Below, in pieces: positions 9,826 through 19,020 of a stretch of DNA of 64,000 nt (positions are counted from its first letter, which is position 1; each line of letters begins with the position of its first letter). The notes beneath the pieces were generated by a model. The model ran no database searches. It was given only the letters and a program-made list of their open reading frames with translations, and had not been told where the DNA came from. The stretch comes from Methylobacter sp. KS41. Lineage in GTDB: Bacteria; Pseudomonadota; Gammaproteobacteria; Methylococcales; Methylomonadaceae. Both the position numbers and the translations under genes were made by a program. The stretch lies in contig PHSP01000003.1 of NCBI GenBank assembly GCA_002862125.1, forward strand, positions 682,001-746,000, given 5' to 3'.

Positions 9826-9834
9826 TGCATTCTC

Positions 9835-10677
9835 CTAAGTCCAATCGTCGCCTCCATCACTAGTCGAATCGTCATCCCATGAGGACGCGTCTGCGATACC
9901 AAAGTCTGCGCCTCCCATATCGTCATTATCGACTATGTTGCTCGATGAGTTCCATGAAGGGTCATCATGGAATGACGGTTGGTTGACAGCATTATTCCTA
10001 TCGCCATCTAAAAAGTGGTTCATAAGCGCTTCGCCTGCGACAACTCCAGCCCCCATGGCGGCGCCTGTTGCAAGACTGCCCATAATGCCGGATCCCATTC
10101 CGCCAGATGAAGATTGCCCCATTACTGTTCCATAGCCATTTGCGCCGGAAGCAGGCATGTTTGCGCCAGGAGAAATGCCGTGGCTATTGGCGGGAGATGT
10201 CTTGATATTTCGCCGGATCATGAGGCCGGTCAATAATATTATCGAGCCTATAGCTAAAATTAAAAGAATTGCCGGCAGCCATTCTTTAATGGTAGATGGT
10301 GTGCCCACACGAGCAATATTTGGATGCATTACCCCGGTATTTGTTGCGGAAGAAATGCGGCTCTTAAGCTTCTGCAACGTCTCAGGTTTGGCAAAGGGCA
10401 ACCCTGGTTGCAAACGTTCGGCGGTATTCAGTTCGATAGCCGCGTTACCGAACAGGCCTTGTTTTGCCAGTAATTCGGCTTCTACAAAGTGAGCCTTGGC
10501 GCTGTTGGGATGATCCCTAAGCACTTTGTCCATCATGGATTGCGCTTCTTCAAGTTTTCCTGACTCAGCTGCCAAATAGACTTGATGCATCGTGGCATCT
10601 TCTTCAGCGAAAGCTGGTGCTGTAAAGCATAATGCCAATAACAGCGGTACAAGGGAAATATTGGAAGCTTTTAACAT
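9835..10677 (-). CDS. Signal-peptide protein with TPR-like region, one membrane helix and Gly/Asp-rich tail
   Basis: This 280-residue protein begins with a signal peptide (MLKASNISLVPLLLALCFTA, cut near FAEED). A TPR-like helical region follows (about 30-100, ESGKLEEAQSMMDKVLRDHP). A single membrane helix (about 134-152, LPAILLILAIGSIILLTGLM) comes next. The tail is Gly/Ser-rich and then acidic, ending in repeated Asp, Ser and Trp. The TPR part would sit in the periplasm and the tail in the cytoplasm. The layout resembles uncharacterised proteobacterial proteins of the same architecture; function is unknown. It heads the minus-strand trio with the Sel1-type lipoprotein and the TerB-like gene. 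Confidence 0.75.
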   Translation of the reverse strand: MLKASNISLVPLLLALCFTAPAFAEEDATMHQVYLAAESGKLEEAQSMMDKVLRDHPNSAKAHFVEAELLAKQGLFGNAAIELNTAERLQPGLPFAKPETLQKLKSRISSATNTGVMHPNIARVGTPSTIKEWLPAILLILAIGSIILLTGLMIRRNIKTSPANSHGISPGANMPASGANGYGTVMGQSSSGGMGSGIMGSLATGAAMGAGVVAGEALMNHFLDGDRNNAVNQPSFHDDPSWNSSSNIVDNDDMGGADFGIADASSWDDDSTSDGGDDWT

Positions 10678-11655
10678 TGTTCAACTCCTATTTAAAATCT
10701 GGTAATTTATAAGTTTTGTTTATCTATGTAAATAATGCTGCTGTTTTATAAGCGATGAGATAATGGATTGTCCAGCACTATAAGCGAGGGAAGTGAAAAA
10801 TGTTGTAGTAAATTTGTTATGCGGCCGAGCCCGATAATAATCATAAAATACCAATAAATCAGATTAACTAGCTAATTCTTACCTTCCCAGAGTATTAAGT
10901 TGTTCTACTTACGATGATTTTCTTGAGTCGTATCAAGTGTGCTTCATTATGATCAGCAAAATAAGTTTCTGTAGAGCCGTAGTTATTGAAAGATGTTTCT
11001 GCAACATGAGATTATCTAAAGCAATTTTTAAGCCAATGGAAAGTCTATAAAATTCAGATGACAGGAAAAACTTACATAAAGCAACACCCTCAAAAGGGGG
11101 GAATGAACCAGTCAGGAAGGGGTTTTCGGTGTAAATCAACCAGTGGTTAAATAGAGGCTGTCAAAAAAATATACCGAAAACTTATTCTGACAAGTGGTAT
11201 AGCTGAAATAGATTGGGCCGCAGCTTTGGGATTTTAATTCATTTTGTTCGCTCGCGGAGGCTAGATTGACCGTCCTCAAAAAGATTGATGCAGAAAACCT
11301 AAAGTTGCCTAAGGTCTTTATTCGTGTAAGAAAAATTGCCTTGAGCAAAACAGCGCAATATTAAAAGCATTTTGATATTTTTTCAGCAAAAATAGTGCGG
11401 GTAATTGTGCCGTATAAAAAGTAAAAAAACTTACTAGAAAGACGTATATTTTGGACGGTCGAGGGAATGCTTTGAAATTAGGCTTTGCATTGACAGGCAC
11501 CTGCTTCCTTCTCTCTTGGTCTAAATCCTAAAACGGATGCAAGGGCAAGCTTACCGGCCAAAACTGCCAAGCGCTTTAAAATCAGGCCGGGAAGTAAGTG
11601 ATCAAGTGAATGCTGAACGCGGCAAATTCGTCATCACGGACAATGGTTAACGGAA

Positions 11656-11796
11656 CTAACTTAACCTTGAGGTATGGCGATTATAAGCTTGCTGAGCAAA
11701 TAGGGTGTTTGCCAGTAAAACGCAAAGCTGGAAAAAAGCGGCACCCGCTATTGCGAAAAGTGAGGCTAGTAAGATCATTATCTTTACAGTTTTCAT
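11656..11796 (-). CDS. Possible small exported or membrane protein (46 residues)
   Basis: From ATG 11796 the frame reads a basic start (MKTVK), a long hydrophobic core (IMILLASLFAIAGAAFF, then QLCVLLANTLF) and a short polar tail ending at TAG 11656-11658. GGGAG lies 7-11 nt upstream of the ATG on the coding strand, a good ribosome binding site. The hydrophobic core could be a signal peptide (cut after AGA or LFA) or a membrane helix. No family is recognised, and the surrounding DNA looks degenerate, so chance cannot be excluded. Confidence 0.4.
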   Translation of the reverse strand: MKTVKIMILLASLFAIAGAAFFQLCVLLANTLFAQQAYNRHTSRLS

Positions 11797-13202
11797 GCTT
11801 GTTCTCCCATGATTGATCAATATTGGATGCTAATAATCCTCTCGTTATTTGAGCAAAACAAGTCATTTAATGATTAATTTAAAAAAGGGGCGGTAGCAGT
11901 TTTAGGTGCGTTGTCCGGAGTCAAGGCGGCTTGTTGTTAGGCGGCAACAAGCTATTCAGGATCATTTTTTCGGCTGAATTTAGAGCATGAAATGCGTATC
12001 TTGAACCAGTAAGAAAGCAGATAAATTTTGACTGTCAGGTATGCCCTTTTTGTGTAAAAGCAACAGAAAAATAAGGGGTTATTCAGGGAAAAATTAAAAT
12101 TTAAATTCTAATAAATTGCTGATGATAACCGCAGCCGCTGCCGGAAAATTGAGGCCGGTTTTATCCTTGTTAATCGTCGTCAAATATTTGCGGCTAAAAT
12201 TAACCAAGACCGTGTGGCTGAATTCATGGGCGGTTCTCCAGCCAGGGCTTTAAGCAGGAAATCGCTCGCTGACCGGATATCCGATTGGTAACATTCAGTT
12301 TTTCAAGCGCTTGAGGCGATGGCCGGTTTTAAAGGCCCTCATTTTCAAAAGATATTTTTCTTTATCCGGAATGGCATGCCTTATTTGATAAAGAAGATAT
12401 ATCGGCTAGGAGCCTGCCGGACTTAGTGAATCGATATTAGAAAAATTCCACTTTGAGTTTTAAACTATGTGTTTTCATGAAGAATTTCAACACTTAGACG
12501 TGTGTTTTTATCAATATATGCCTTTATAAATCCACTCATGAGTGAAAAATAGCTTCTATCCGGCAGACTCCTGGCGCGTAATTGAAGTTGATATGCGCGG
12601 CGCTTAATAGCCGGGTATCCGGTTTTATCAGCTATTGAACTGGCTGCTAAAAAAGTATCCGCGCCGTTGCACCTTTCTGGTTAATGAATGAACACTATAG
12701 GGCAAATGGGTTTACCAATATCGCAACTGTTGGTAAATTCCAAGGCACTATTGATTTCATGTATTCCCGATAGCGTGATCAAACGGCGCATCTGCTTTTC
12801 CTTCAAGACAGATAAGCGATGCCAGTATCCGCCCTGTTAAAGATATTATTGATAGAAGCGGCGTCCATCAGGCGGGAGTTGAAAATATCTACAAGCGCTT
12901 GCCGGCTGAGCAGACTGGTTTGATTAGATCATTTATTTGAACAACCTGATTGAACAAAGGTACTGCCTTGATTAATTAATGACCACGCGGAAGTAGAGTT
13001 TTAAGGGGTTTATCCGGTTCAGGCAGCTAAAGATGGCATTAAAACTGCTTGCATAATCTGAAAAGGGCGGCTTTATAGTGAAAGCATAACCGCTTATTAA
13101 CAGTTTCGGGTAGTTTTGCCTGCTGACTCAAAAATTAAGAGTGCGAGTTTCGGTCCTTGAGATGTTTGCGGCACATCTTGTCAGGGCGTCACATCCAGTA
13201 AT

Positions 13203-13227
13203 GCCAGGGTTTTGTTTTAACCCTGGC
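13203..13227. terminator. Perfect 9-bp hairpin upstream of aceE
   Basis: GCCAGGGTT (13203-13211) and AACCCTGGC (13219-13227) are exact inverted repeats around the loop TTGTTTT. It stands 207 bp before the aceE start. No T-run follows on either strand, so it may be a weak terminator of upstream transcription or a leader structure of the pdh operon. Confidence 0.45.
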
Positions 13228-13434
13228 TCAGGCCGCATTTACTAAAACGGGTGTATTGCGCCCCTTCATTTGTATATACTATGCGCCTTTACCTATGGCA
13301 TTCTGACCTACTTGATGCTTGCAGTTTCTCAGGTGTTCTTGCAAACCGAGTGAATACGGGGTCAAAATGACTGAATTGAATTTCATGAAAACTAATTTTT
13401 AAGCCATGCACAACCCGCCCCAATAGGATCATAC

Positions 13435-16113
13435 ATGAACAACAGCTTAATTTCAGAGATTACCGGACAGAATGACATTGATCCGGCGGAAACCAAAGAG
13501 TGGATTGAAGCGCTGCAATCTGTATTGGAACAGGATGGCAGTGAACGCGCGCACTTTCTGATTGAACAGCTGGTTGCGGCAACGCGTCAGTCAGGATTTG
13601 ATATTCCTTTTAGCGCTAATACCGCCTATCTCAATACTATTCCCGTGGCCCGGCAGGCTCAGTTTCCAGGGGATACGACGATAGAGCAAAGAATCCGTTC
13701 CTATGTGCGCTGGAACGCCATGATGATGGTATTAAGGGCGAACAAACATACCAATGTCGGCGGACATATTGCCAGTTTTGCCTCAGCGGCAACCCTTTAC
13801 GATGTTGGTTATAACCATTTTTGGCATGCGCCTTCAGATCAACATGACGGCGATTTGATTTTTACGCAAGGCCACTTGACTCCGGGCGATTATGCGCGCG
13901 CTTTTTTGCTGGGGAGGCTGACTCAAGAGCAAATGGATAACTTTCGTCAGGAAGTCAATGGCAATGGTTTGTCCTCTTATCCACACCCCTGGCTGATGCA
14001 GGATTTCTGGCAGTTCCCGACGGTTTCAATGGGGCTCGGTCCGATAATGGCGATTTACCAGGCGCGTTTTATGCGCTATTTACAAGATCGCGGGTTTACC
14101 GATACCTCGGGGCGCAAGGTCTGGAGTTTTCTGGGCGATGGTGAAACCGATGAGCCTGAATCATTGGGCGCTATCGGCATGGCGGGACGTGAAAAACTGG
14201 ACAACCTTATTTTTGTGGTCAATTGCAACCTGCAACGACTGGATGGCCCGGTGCGCGGCAATGGCAAAATAATTCAAGAGCTGGAAAGCGAATTCCGCGG
14301 AGCTGGCTGGAACGTAATAAAACTGGTTTGGGGACAGCGCTGGGACTCATTGCTGGCTCGTGATAAGAACGGCTTGCTGGCGGCGCGTATGATGGCGTGC
14401 GTCGATGGTGATTATCAAACCTTTAAAGCCAAGGATGGCGCTTATGTGCGTGAGTATTTCTTTAACACGCCGGAACTAAAGGCGATGGTTGCCGACTGGT
14501 CTGATCACGACATTTGGGCTCTGAACAGAGGAGGGCATGATCCGGCCAAGGTGTTTGCGGCATTTCATGAGGCTGTAAATCACAAAGGGCAACCGACCGT
14601 AATTCTGGCTAAAACCATTAAAGGTTATGGCATGGGGGCGTCTGGAGAAGCCCAGAACATTTCTCATCAACAGAAAAAAATGAGCGAAATCTCATTGACC
14701 CATTTCCGGGACCGCTATGAATTACCGGTAAGCGATGAAGAAATGCAAAAGCTGCCTTATCTAACCTTTGCGGAAGATTCAAAAGAGTTTCTGTACATGC
14801 AGCAGCGCCGCGCTGAACTGGGCGGACATTTACCGTCCAGAAGAACAAAGTCATACGCGCTGGATGTGCCCGTTTTGAGCGATTTTAAAGCCCTGCTAGA
14901 GGCAAGCGGCGAAGGACGCGAGATTTCCACTACCATGGCGTTTGTGCGCTTGCTTAATATTCTCGTTAAAGATAAAAATATCGGCAAACGCATCGTCCCG
15001 ATTGTTCCGGATGAATCCAGAACTTTCGGTATGGAAGGTATGTTCAGACAACTGGGTATCTGGTCACAGGTCGGGCAATTGTATACTCCGCAAGATGCCG
15101 ATCAACTGATGTTCTACAAAGAAGATAAACACGGACAGGTATTGCAGGAAGGCATTAATGAAGCGGGCGGGCTGTGTGACTGGATTGCTGCAGGTACAGC
15201 CTATTCAACCCATAACGTCCCGATGATCCCGTTTTTTATTTACTATTCAATGTTCGGTTTTCAGCGTGTGGGAGATTTGATCTGGGCCGCTGCCGATCAA
15301 CGCACGCGCGGCTTTTTGATGGGCGGCACAGCAGGAAGAACCACCCTGAACGGAGAAGGACTTCAGCACGAGGATGGTCACAGCCATATAATGTCGGCAA
15401 CCATACCCAACTGCGTATCTTATGATCCGACCTATGCCTATGAACTGGCGGTGATTATTCAGGATGGTTTACGGCGTATGTATGTCGAGCAGGAAGACAT
15501 TTTCTATTACATCACCGTGATGAACGAAAATTATAATCATCCTGCTATGCCGAAAGGGGTGGAACTGGATATTCTGAAAGGCATGTACAGCTTCCGTCAG
15601 GGCGCAAAAAGCAAAGGGCCGAGGGTGCAGTTGTTAGGCTCAGGAACGATTTTCCGGGAAGTCGAGTTTGCGGCTGAATTGTTGAGCAATGATTGGGGCG
15701 TGGAAGCCGATTTATGGAGTTGTCCCAGCTTTACCGAATTGGCGCGGGATGGTCAAGCTTGCGAGCGCTGGAACCGGCTGCATCCAACTGAACCGGCAAA
15801 ACAATCCCATGTCGCCAGCTGTCTGGCCAATACTGCAGGTCCGGTTGTTGCCGCGACCGATTATACCCGCGCCTTTGCTGAACAGATTCGCGGACTTATT
15901 GCTTCGCCCTATACGGTATTGGGCGCCGATGGTTTTGGCCGCTCCGATACCCGTGAAAACCTGCGGAGGTTTTTTGAAGTGGATCGTTACCATGTAACCA
16001 TTGCGGCGCTAAAGAGTCTGGCGGATTTAGGTCAATTTGATCCCGCTAAAGTAGATGTAGCCATCGCTAAATACGGCATAGCTGCTGATGCTAAAGCTCC
16101 TTGGCTAATTTAA
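13435..16113 (+). CDS. aceE: Pyruvate dehydrogenase E1 component, homodimeric type
   Basis: AceE decarboxylates pyruvate with thiamine diphosphate and passes the acetyl group to the E2 lipoyl arm. At 892 residues it matches the single-chain E1 of gammaproteobacteria (about 887). The ThDP/Mg motif is GDGETDEPE followed by VVNCNLQRLDGPV. HATNVGGH-like N-terminal residues (KHTNVGGHIASFASAATLYD) and the EGLQHEDGHSH segment are also typical. It is first in aceE-aceF-lpdA, with only 13 bp before aceF. The ATG at 13435 is preceded by AATAGGATCAT. Confidence 0.97.
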   Translation: MNNSLISEITGQNDIDPAETKEWIEALQSVLEQDGSERAHFLIEQLVAATRQSGFDIPFSANTAYLNTIPVARQAQFPGDTTIEQRIRSYVRWNAMMMVLRANKHTNVGGHIASFASAATLYDVGYNHFWHAPSDQHDGDLIFTQGHLTPGDYARAFLLGRLTQEQMDNFRQEVNGNGLSSYPHPWLMQDFWQFPTVSMGLGPIMAIYQARFMRYLQDRGFTDTSGRKVWSFLGDGETDEPESLGAIGMAGREKLDNLIFVVNCNLQRLDGPVRGNGKIIQELESEFRGAGWNVIKLVWGQRWDSLLARDKNGLLAARMMACVDGDYQTFKAKDGAYVREYFFNTPELKAMVADWSDHDIWALNRGGHDPAKVFAAFHEAVNHKGQPTVILAKTIKGYGMGASGEAQNISHQQKKMSEISLTHFRDRYELPVSDEEMQKLPYLTFAEDSKEFLYMQQRRAELGGHLPSRRTKSYALDVPVLSDFKALLEASGEGREISTTMAFVRLLNILVKDKNIGKRIVPIVPDESRTFGMEGMFRQLGIWSQVGQLYTPQDADQLMFYKEDKHGQVLQEGINEAGGLCDWIAAGTAYSTHNVPMIPFFIYYSMFGFQRVGDLIWAAADQRTRGFLMGGTAGRTTLNGEGLQHEDGHSHIMSATIPNCVSYDPTYAYELAVIIQDGLRRMYVEQEDIFYYITVMNENYNHPAMPKGVELDILKGMYSFRQGAKSKGPRVQLLGSGTIFREVEFAAELLSNDWGVEADLWSCPSFTELARDGQACERWNRLHPTEPAKQSHVASCLANTAGPVVAATDYTRAFAEQIRGLIASPYTVLGADGFGRSDTRENLRRFFEVDRYHVTIAALKSLADLGQFDPAKVDVAIAKYGIAADAKAPWLI

Positions 16114-16126
16114 CGGAAGAACGCAC

Positions 16127-17431
16127 ATGACTGTTTTGATTGAAATTAAAGTTCCTGATGTAGGCAATGTTGCCGAAATCGATGTCGTTGAAGTGTTGAT
16201 TCAGCCAGGTGACGCGGTAGCGCTGGAGCAGACCGTGGCCACGCTTGAAACTGATAAAGCCAGTATGGATCTGCCGTCCAGCGTAGCGGGAACAATACAA
16301 CAGGTCTATATCAAGCCCGGCGATAAAGTATCGGAAGGATCACTGATTGCGACTGTATTGGCGAATGATGAGCAGGCCGCTGCGGAACCCGTTAAACAAG
16401 TCCCAAGTCCCGCGGATACTCAAGTCATTACGCCGATAGCAGATAAAGCGCCCGAGCCGGTTAGTCCGCCGGTAACGGCGTCGCCTGAGCCGGCGGCGAC
16501 AGCGGAATTGCAAGTCACTGATTCGGCGGTTCGCTTGGCTCACGCTTCACCGTCTGTCCGGCTTTTTGCCCGTGAACTGGGCGTTGACGTTACCAAAATA
16601 AAAACGGGCAGCGGCCGGAAGGGGCGCATATTAAAGGACGATGTCAAAAACTTCGTCAAAAAAGTAATGACTGAAGGCATCGTGGCAGTTGGAGCCGGCA
16701 TTCCGAGCATACCCGCCGTTGATTTTTCTCCGTTTGGCGAGACAGAAATCCAGAAACTCAGCAAGATTAAACGCCTTACCGGGCAAAACCTGAGCCGCGT
16801 CTGGTTGAATTTGCCGCTGGTTACCTACCATGAAGAGGTTGATATAACCGACATGGAAGCGTTCCGCAATGCCCTGAATGCCGAAAAAGCCAAAGGCGAG
16901 CTAAAAATCACGGGGCTGATGTTTATCATCAAAGCGCTGGTTGCGGCCATGCAGCAGTTTCCGAACTTCAATGCTTCTTTATCCGCCGATGGCGAAAGTT
17001 TAATTCTAAAAAAGTATTTCAATATCGGCATTGCGGTTGATACGCCAAATGGCCTGGTCGTCCCGGTGTTGCGCAATGTCAACAACAAAAATATCAATGA
17101 ACTGGCCTTTGAATTAGCCGGGAAAAGTGAGAAAGCGCGCCTGGGCAAATTGTTGCCCGGTGATATGCAAGGCGGCTGTATGACCATTTCCAGCCTTGGC
17201 GGCATTGGCGGCACGGCGTTTACGCCCATCGTTAATGCCCCGGAAGTCGCCATACTGGGCGTTACGCGCGCAAAAATGCAACCGGTCTGGAATGGCAAGG
17301 AATTTGTGCCTCGCCTGATGCTGCCGCTCGATCTGACCTACGACCACCGGGTCATAGACGGCGCGGAAGGCGCCCGTTTTATGGCCGCCGTCAAACAATA
17401 TCTGGGTGATATTCGCCGTCTGTTACTTTAA
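16127..17431 (+). CDS. aceF: Dihydrolipoamide acetyltransferase, pyruvate dehydrogenase E2
   Basis: E2 forms the core of the pyruvate dehydrogenase complex and transfers acetyl groups to CoA. The 434-residue chain has a single N-terminal lipoyl domain, with the lipoylated lysine K44 in ETDKASMD. A Pro/Ala/Glu-rich linker (about 85-130), a peripheral subunit-binding domain (SPSVRLFARELGVD..GRILKDDV, about 137-178) and the catalytic domain with YDHRVIDG (H407, D411) follow. E. coli AceF has three lipoyl domains, so this is the compact one-domain form. It lies 13 bp after aceE and 17 bp before lpdA. Confidence 0.96.
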   Translation: MTVLIEIKVPDVGNVAEIDVVEVLIQPGDAVALEQTVATLETDKASMDLPSSVAGTIQQVYIKPGDKVSEGSLIATVLANDEQAAAEPVKQVPSPADTQVITPIADKAPEPVSPPVTASPEPAATAELQVTDSAVRLAHASPSVRLFARELGVDVTKIKTGSGRKGRILKDDVKNFVKKVMTEGIVAVGAGIPSIPAVDFSPFGETEIQKLSKIKRLTGQNLSRVWLNLPLVTYHEEVDITDMEAFRNALNAEKAKGELKITGLMFIIKALVAAMQQFPNFNASLSADGESLILKKYFNIGIAVDTPNGLVVPVLRNVNNKNINELAFELAGKSEKARLGKLLPGDMQGGCMTISSLGGIGGTAFTPIVNAPEVAILGVTRAKMQPVWNGKEFVPRLMLPLDLTYDHRVIDGAEGARFMAAVKQYLGDIRRLLL

Positions 17432-17448
17432 CACTGGAAATACTAGAG

Positions 17449-18864
17449 ATGAATGAAGAAGTCTTACACGCGGAAGTATTGGTGCTGGGCGGCGGCCCTG
17501 GCGGTTACAGCGCCGCGTTTCGCGCGGCGGATTTAGGCAAGCAGGTAGTGCTGATTGAACGCTATCCGGTGCTGGGCGGCGTATGCCTTAATGTCGGCTG
17601 TATTCCATCCAAGGCATTATTGCATGCTGCGCAAATAATTCATGAAGCGGACGAGTTCGAACAGCACGGCATCAGTTTCGGCAAACCCGCTGTGGATATT
17701 GATAAAATCAGGGCCTGGAAAGAAAGCGTTACCAGGACTCTGAATGAAGGTCTTGCCGGATTGGTCAAACAACGGAAGGTAACCCTGATTCAGGGCGCGG
17801 GAAAATTTACTTCGCCTGATATGCTGGCTGTGCAAACTGCTGAAGGCATAAAAACCATCCGCTTCGATCAGGCGATTATTGCAGCGGGCTCACGTCCCGC
17901 AAAAATACCTATTTTCCCTCACGATGATCCGCGCTTGCTGGATTCAACTGATGCTTTGGAGTTAAAGGAAATTCCTGAAAAGCTGTTGATTGTCGGCGGC
18001 GGCATTATCGGTTTGGAGATGGCGACGGTTTACCATGCTTTTGGCTCGGAAATCAGCGTGGTTGAACTCATGGATCAAATTATTCCCGGTTGTGACAAGG
18101 ATCTGGTTACGCCGTTATTCCGGCGCATCAAAAAGCAATATAACAATATCTGGCTGGAAACCCGCGTCACCTCGATTGAATCTCACAATGAAGGCCTGAA
18201 AGTCTTTTTTGACGGCAAAGGAGCGCCGGAATCGGAAATGTTCGATGCGGTTCTGGTTGCCGTAGGCCGCAGACCCAACGGCAAGGAAATCGGCGCCGAA
18301 CTGGCCGGTATAAATGTCGACGCACAGGGTTTTATTGCTGTTGACAAACAGCAGCGCACTAACATTGAACATATTTTCGCCATTGGCGACATAGTAGGCA
18401 ACCCGATGCTGGCTCACAAAGCCGTGCACGAAGGCAAAGTGGCTGCCGAGGTTATAGCCGGGTTGAAGTCCGCCTTTGATGCTTTGACTATTCCTTCCGT
18501 TGCGTACACCGATCCTGAAGTGACCTGGATGGGGCTCACCGAAAATCAGGCGAAACAACAAGGCATCGAATACGACAAAGCGGTTTTTCCCTGGGCGGCC
18601 AGCGGCCGTTCGTTAGCTTTAGGACGTAAGGAAGGTCTAACTAAAATTCTTTGTGAAAAAGAAACCGGCAGACTGCTCGGCGCAGGCATGGTTGGGCCTA
18701 ATGCCGGTGAATTAATCGCCGAAGCGGCACTGGCGCTGGAAATGGGCGCCGACGCGGAAGATATGAGCCTAACTATCCACCCGCATCCGACTTTGTCAGA
18801 AACCTTAGGCTTTGCCGCTGAAATGATTACCGGCACCATTACTGATCTTTATATCAAAAAGTAG
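17449..18864 (+). CDS. lpdA: Dihydrolipoamide dehydrogenase, E3
   Basis: E3 reoxidises the reduced lipoyl groups of E2 using FAD and NAD+. The 471-residue flavoprotein has the FAD-binding GGGPGGYSAAFRAADLG, the redox-active disulfide GGVCLNVGCIPSK (C46, C51), the NAD-binding GGGIIGLEMATVY and the C-terminal catalytic HPHPTLSE (H446, E451). The length is normal. It is the third gene of the pdh operon. No clear terminator follows; the downstream gap leads to the integron-like cassette. Confidence 0.96.
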   Translation: MNEEVLHAEVLVLGGGPGGYSAAFRAADLGKQVVLIERYPVLGGVCLNVGCIPSKALLHAAQIIHEADEFEQHGISFGKPAVDIDKIRAWKESVTRTLNEGLAGLVKQRKVTLIQGAGKFTSPDMLAVQTAEGIKTIRFDQAIIAAGSRPAKIPIFPHDDPRLLDSTDALELKEIPEKLLIVGGGIIGLEMATVYHAFGSEISVVELMDQIIPGCDKDLVTPLFRRIKKQYNNIWLETRVTSIESHNEGLKVFFDGKGAPESEMFDAVLVAVGRRPNGKEIGAELAGINVDAQGFIAVDKQQRTNIEHIFAIGDIVGNPMLAHKAVHEGKVAAEVIAGLKSAFDALTIPSVAYTDPEVTWMGLTENQAKQQGIEYDKAVFPWAASGRSLALGRKEGLTKILCEKETGRLLGAGMVGPNAGELIAEAALALEMGADAEDMSLTIHPHPTLSETLGFAAEMITGTITDLYIKK

Positions 18865-18960
18865 CGCCCGAGAAATGATCCCCAGCAAGGTATTGCCTTT
18901 ATTATTAGGGTGTGATAAATTTTTCCATGCTATTGATATTTAAATTACTTTACATTTTTA

Positions 18961-19014
18961 TAGACATTTAGACATACCTTTGACGCAATGTTTTACGTCT
19001 ATTAGGATGTCTAA
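18961..19014. repeat. TAGACAT direct and inverted repeats beside the cassette site
   Basis: TAGACAT occurs twice in direct orientation (18961-18967 and 18969-18975). TTAGACAT (18968-18975) is repeated inverted as ATGTCTAA (19007-19014). The cluster ends six bases before the inferred cassette boundary at 19020/19021. It could be an operator or a folded structure that helped capture the cassette; neither can be decided here. Confidence 0.5.
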
Positions 19015-19020
19015 TTAAAG

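Larger units (their letters stand above)
10678..13434. other. 2.7-kb region with little or no intact coding sequence
   Basis: Reading both strands gives only short frames with many stops. Protein-like scraps occur (for example plus-strand SGVHQAGVENIYKRLPAEQT around 12855-12915), but none has a start, a ribosome binding site and a recognised family. The exceptions are a small signal-peptide frame at 11656-11796 and a perfect hairpin at 13203-13227. The region looks like decayed DNA next to the aceE operon. No insertion-sequence ends were found in it. Confidence 0.55.

Noticed and set aside
9378-9926. Longer version of the Sel1 lipoprotein starting at 9926
   Set aside because: It would overlap the upstream gene, translate through the poly-G run and mask a clear lipoprotein signal peptide starting at 9725.
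13252-13280. Promoter of aceE at TATACT (13275-13280)
   Set aside because: A plausible -10 box, but no acceptable -35 box at 16-18 bp; not strong enough to list as a feature.
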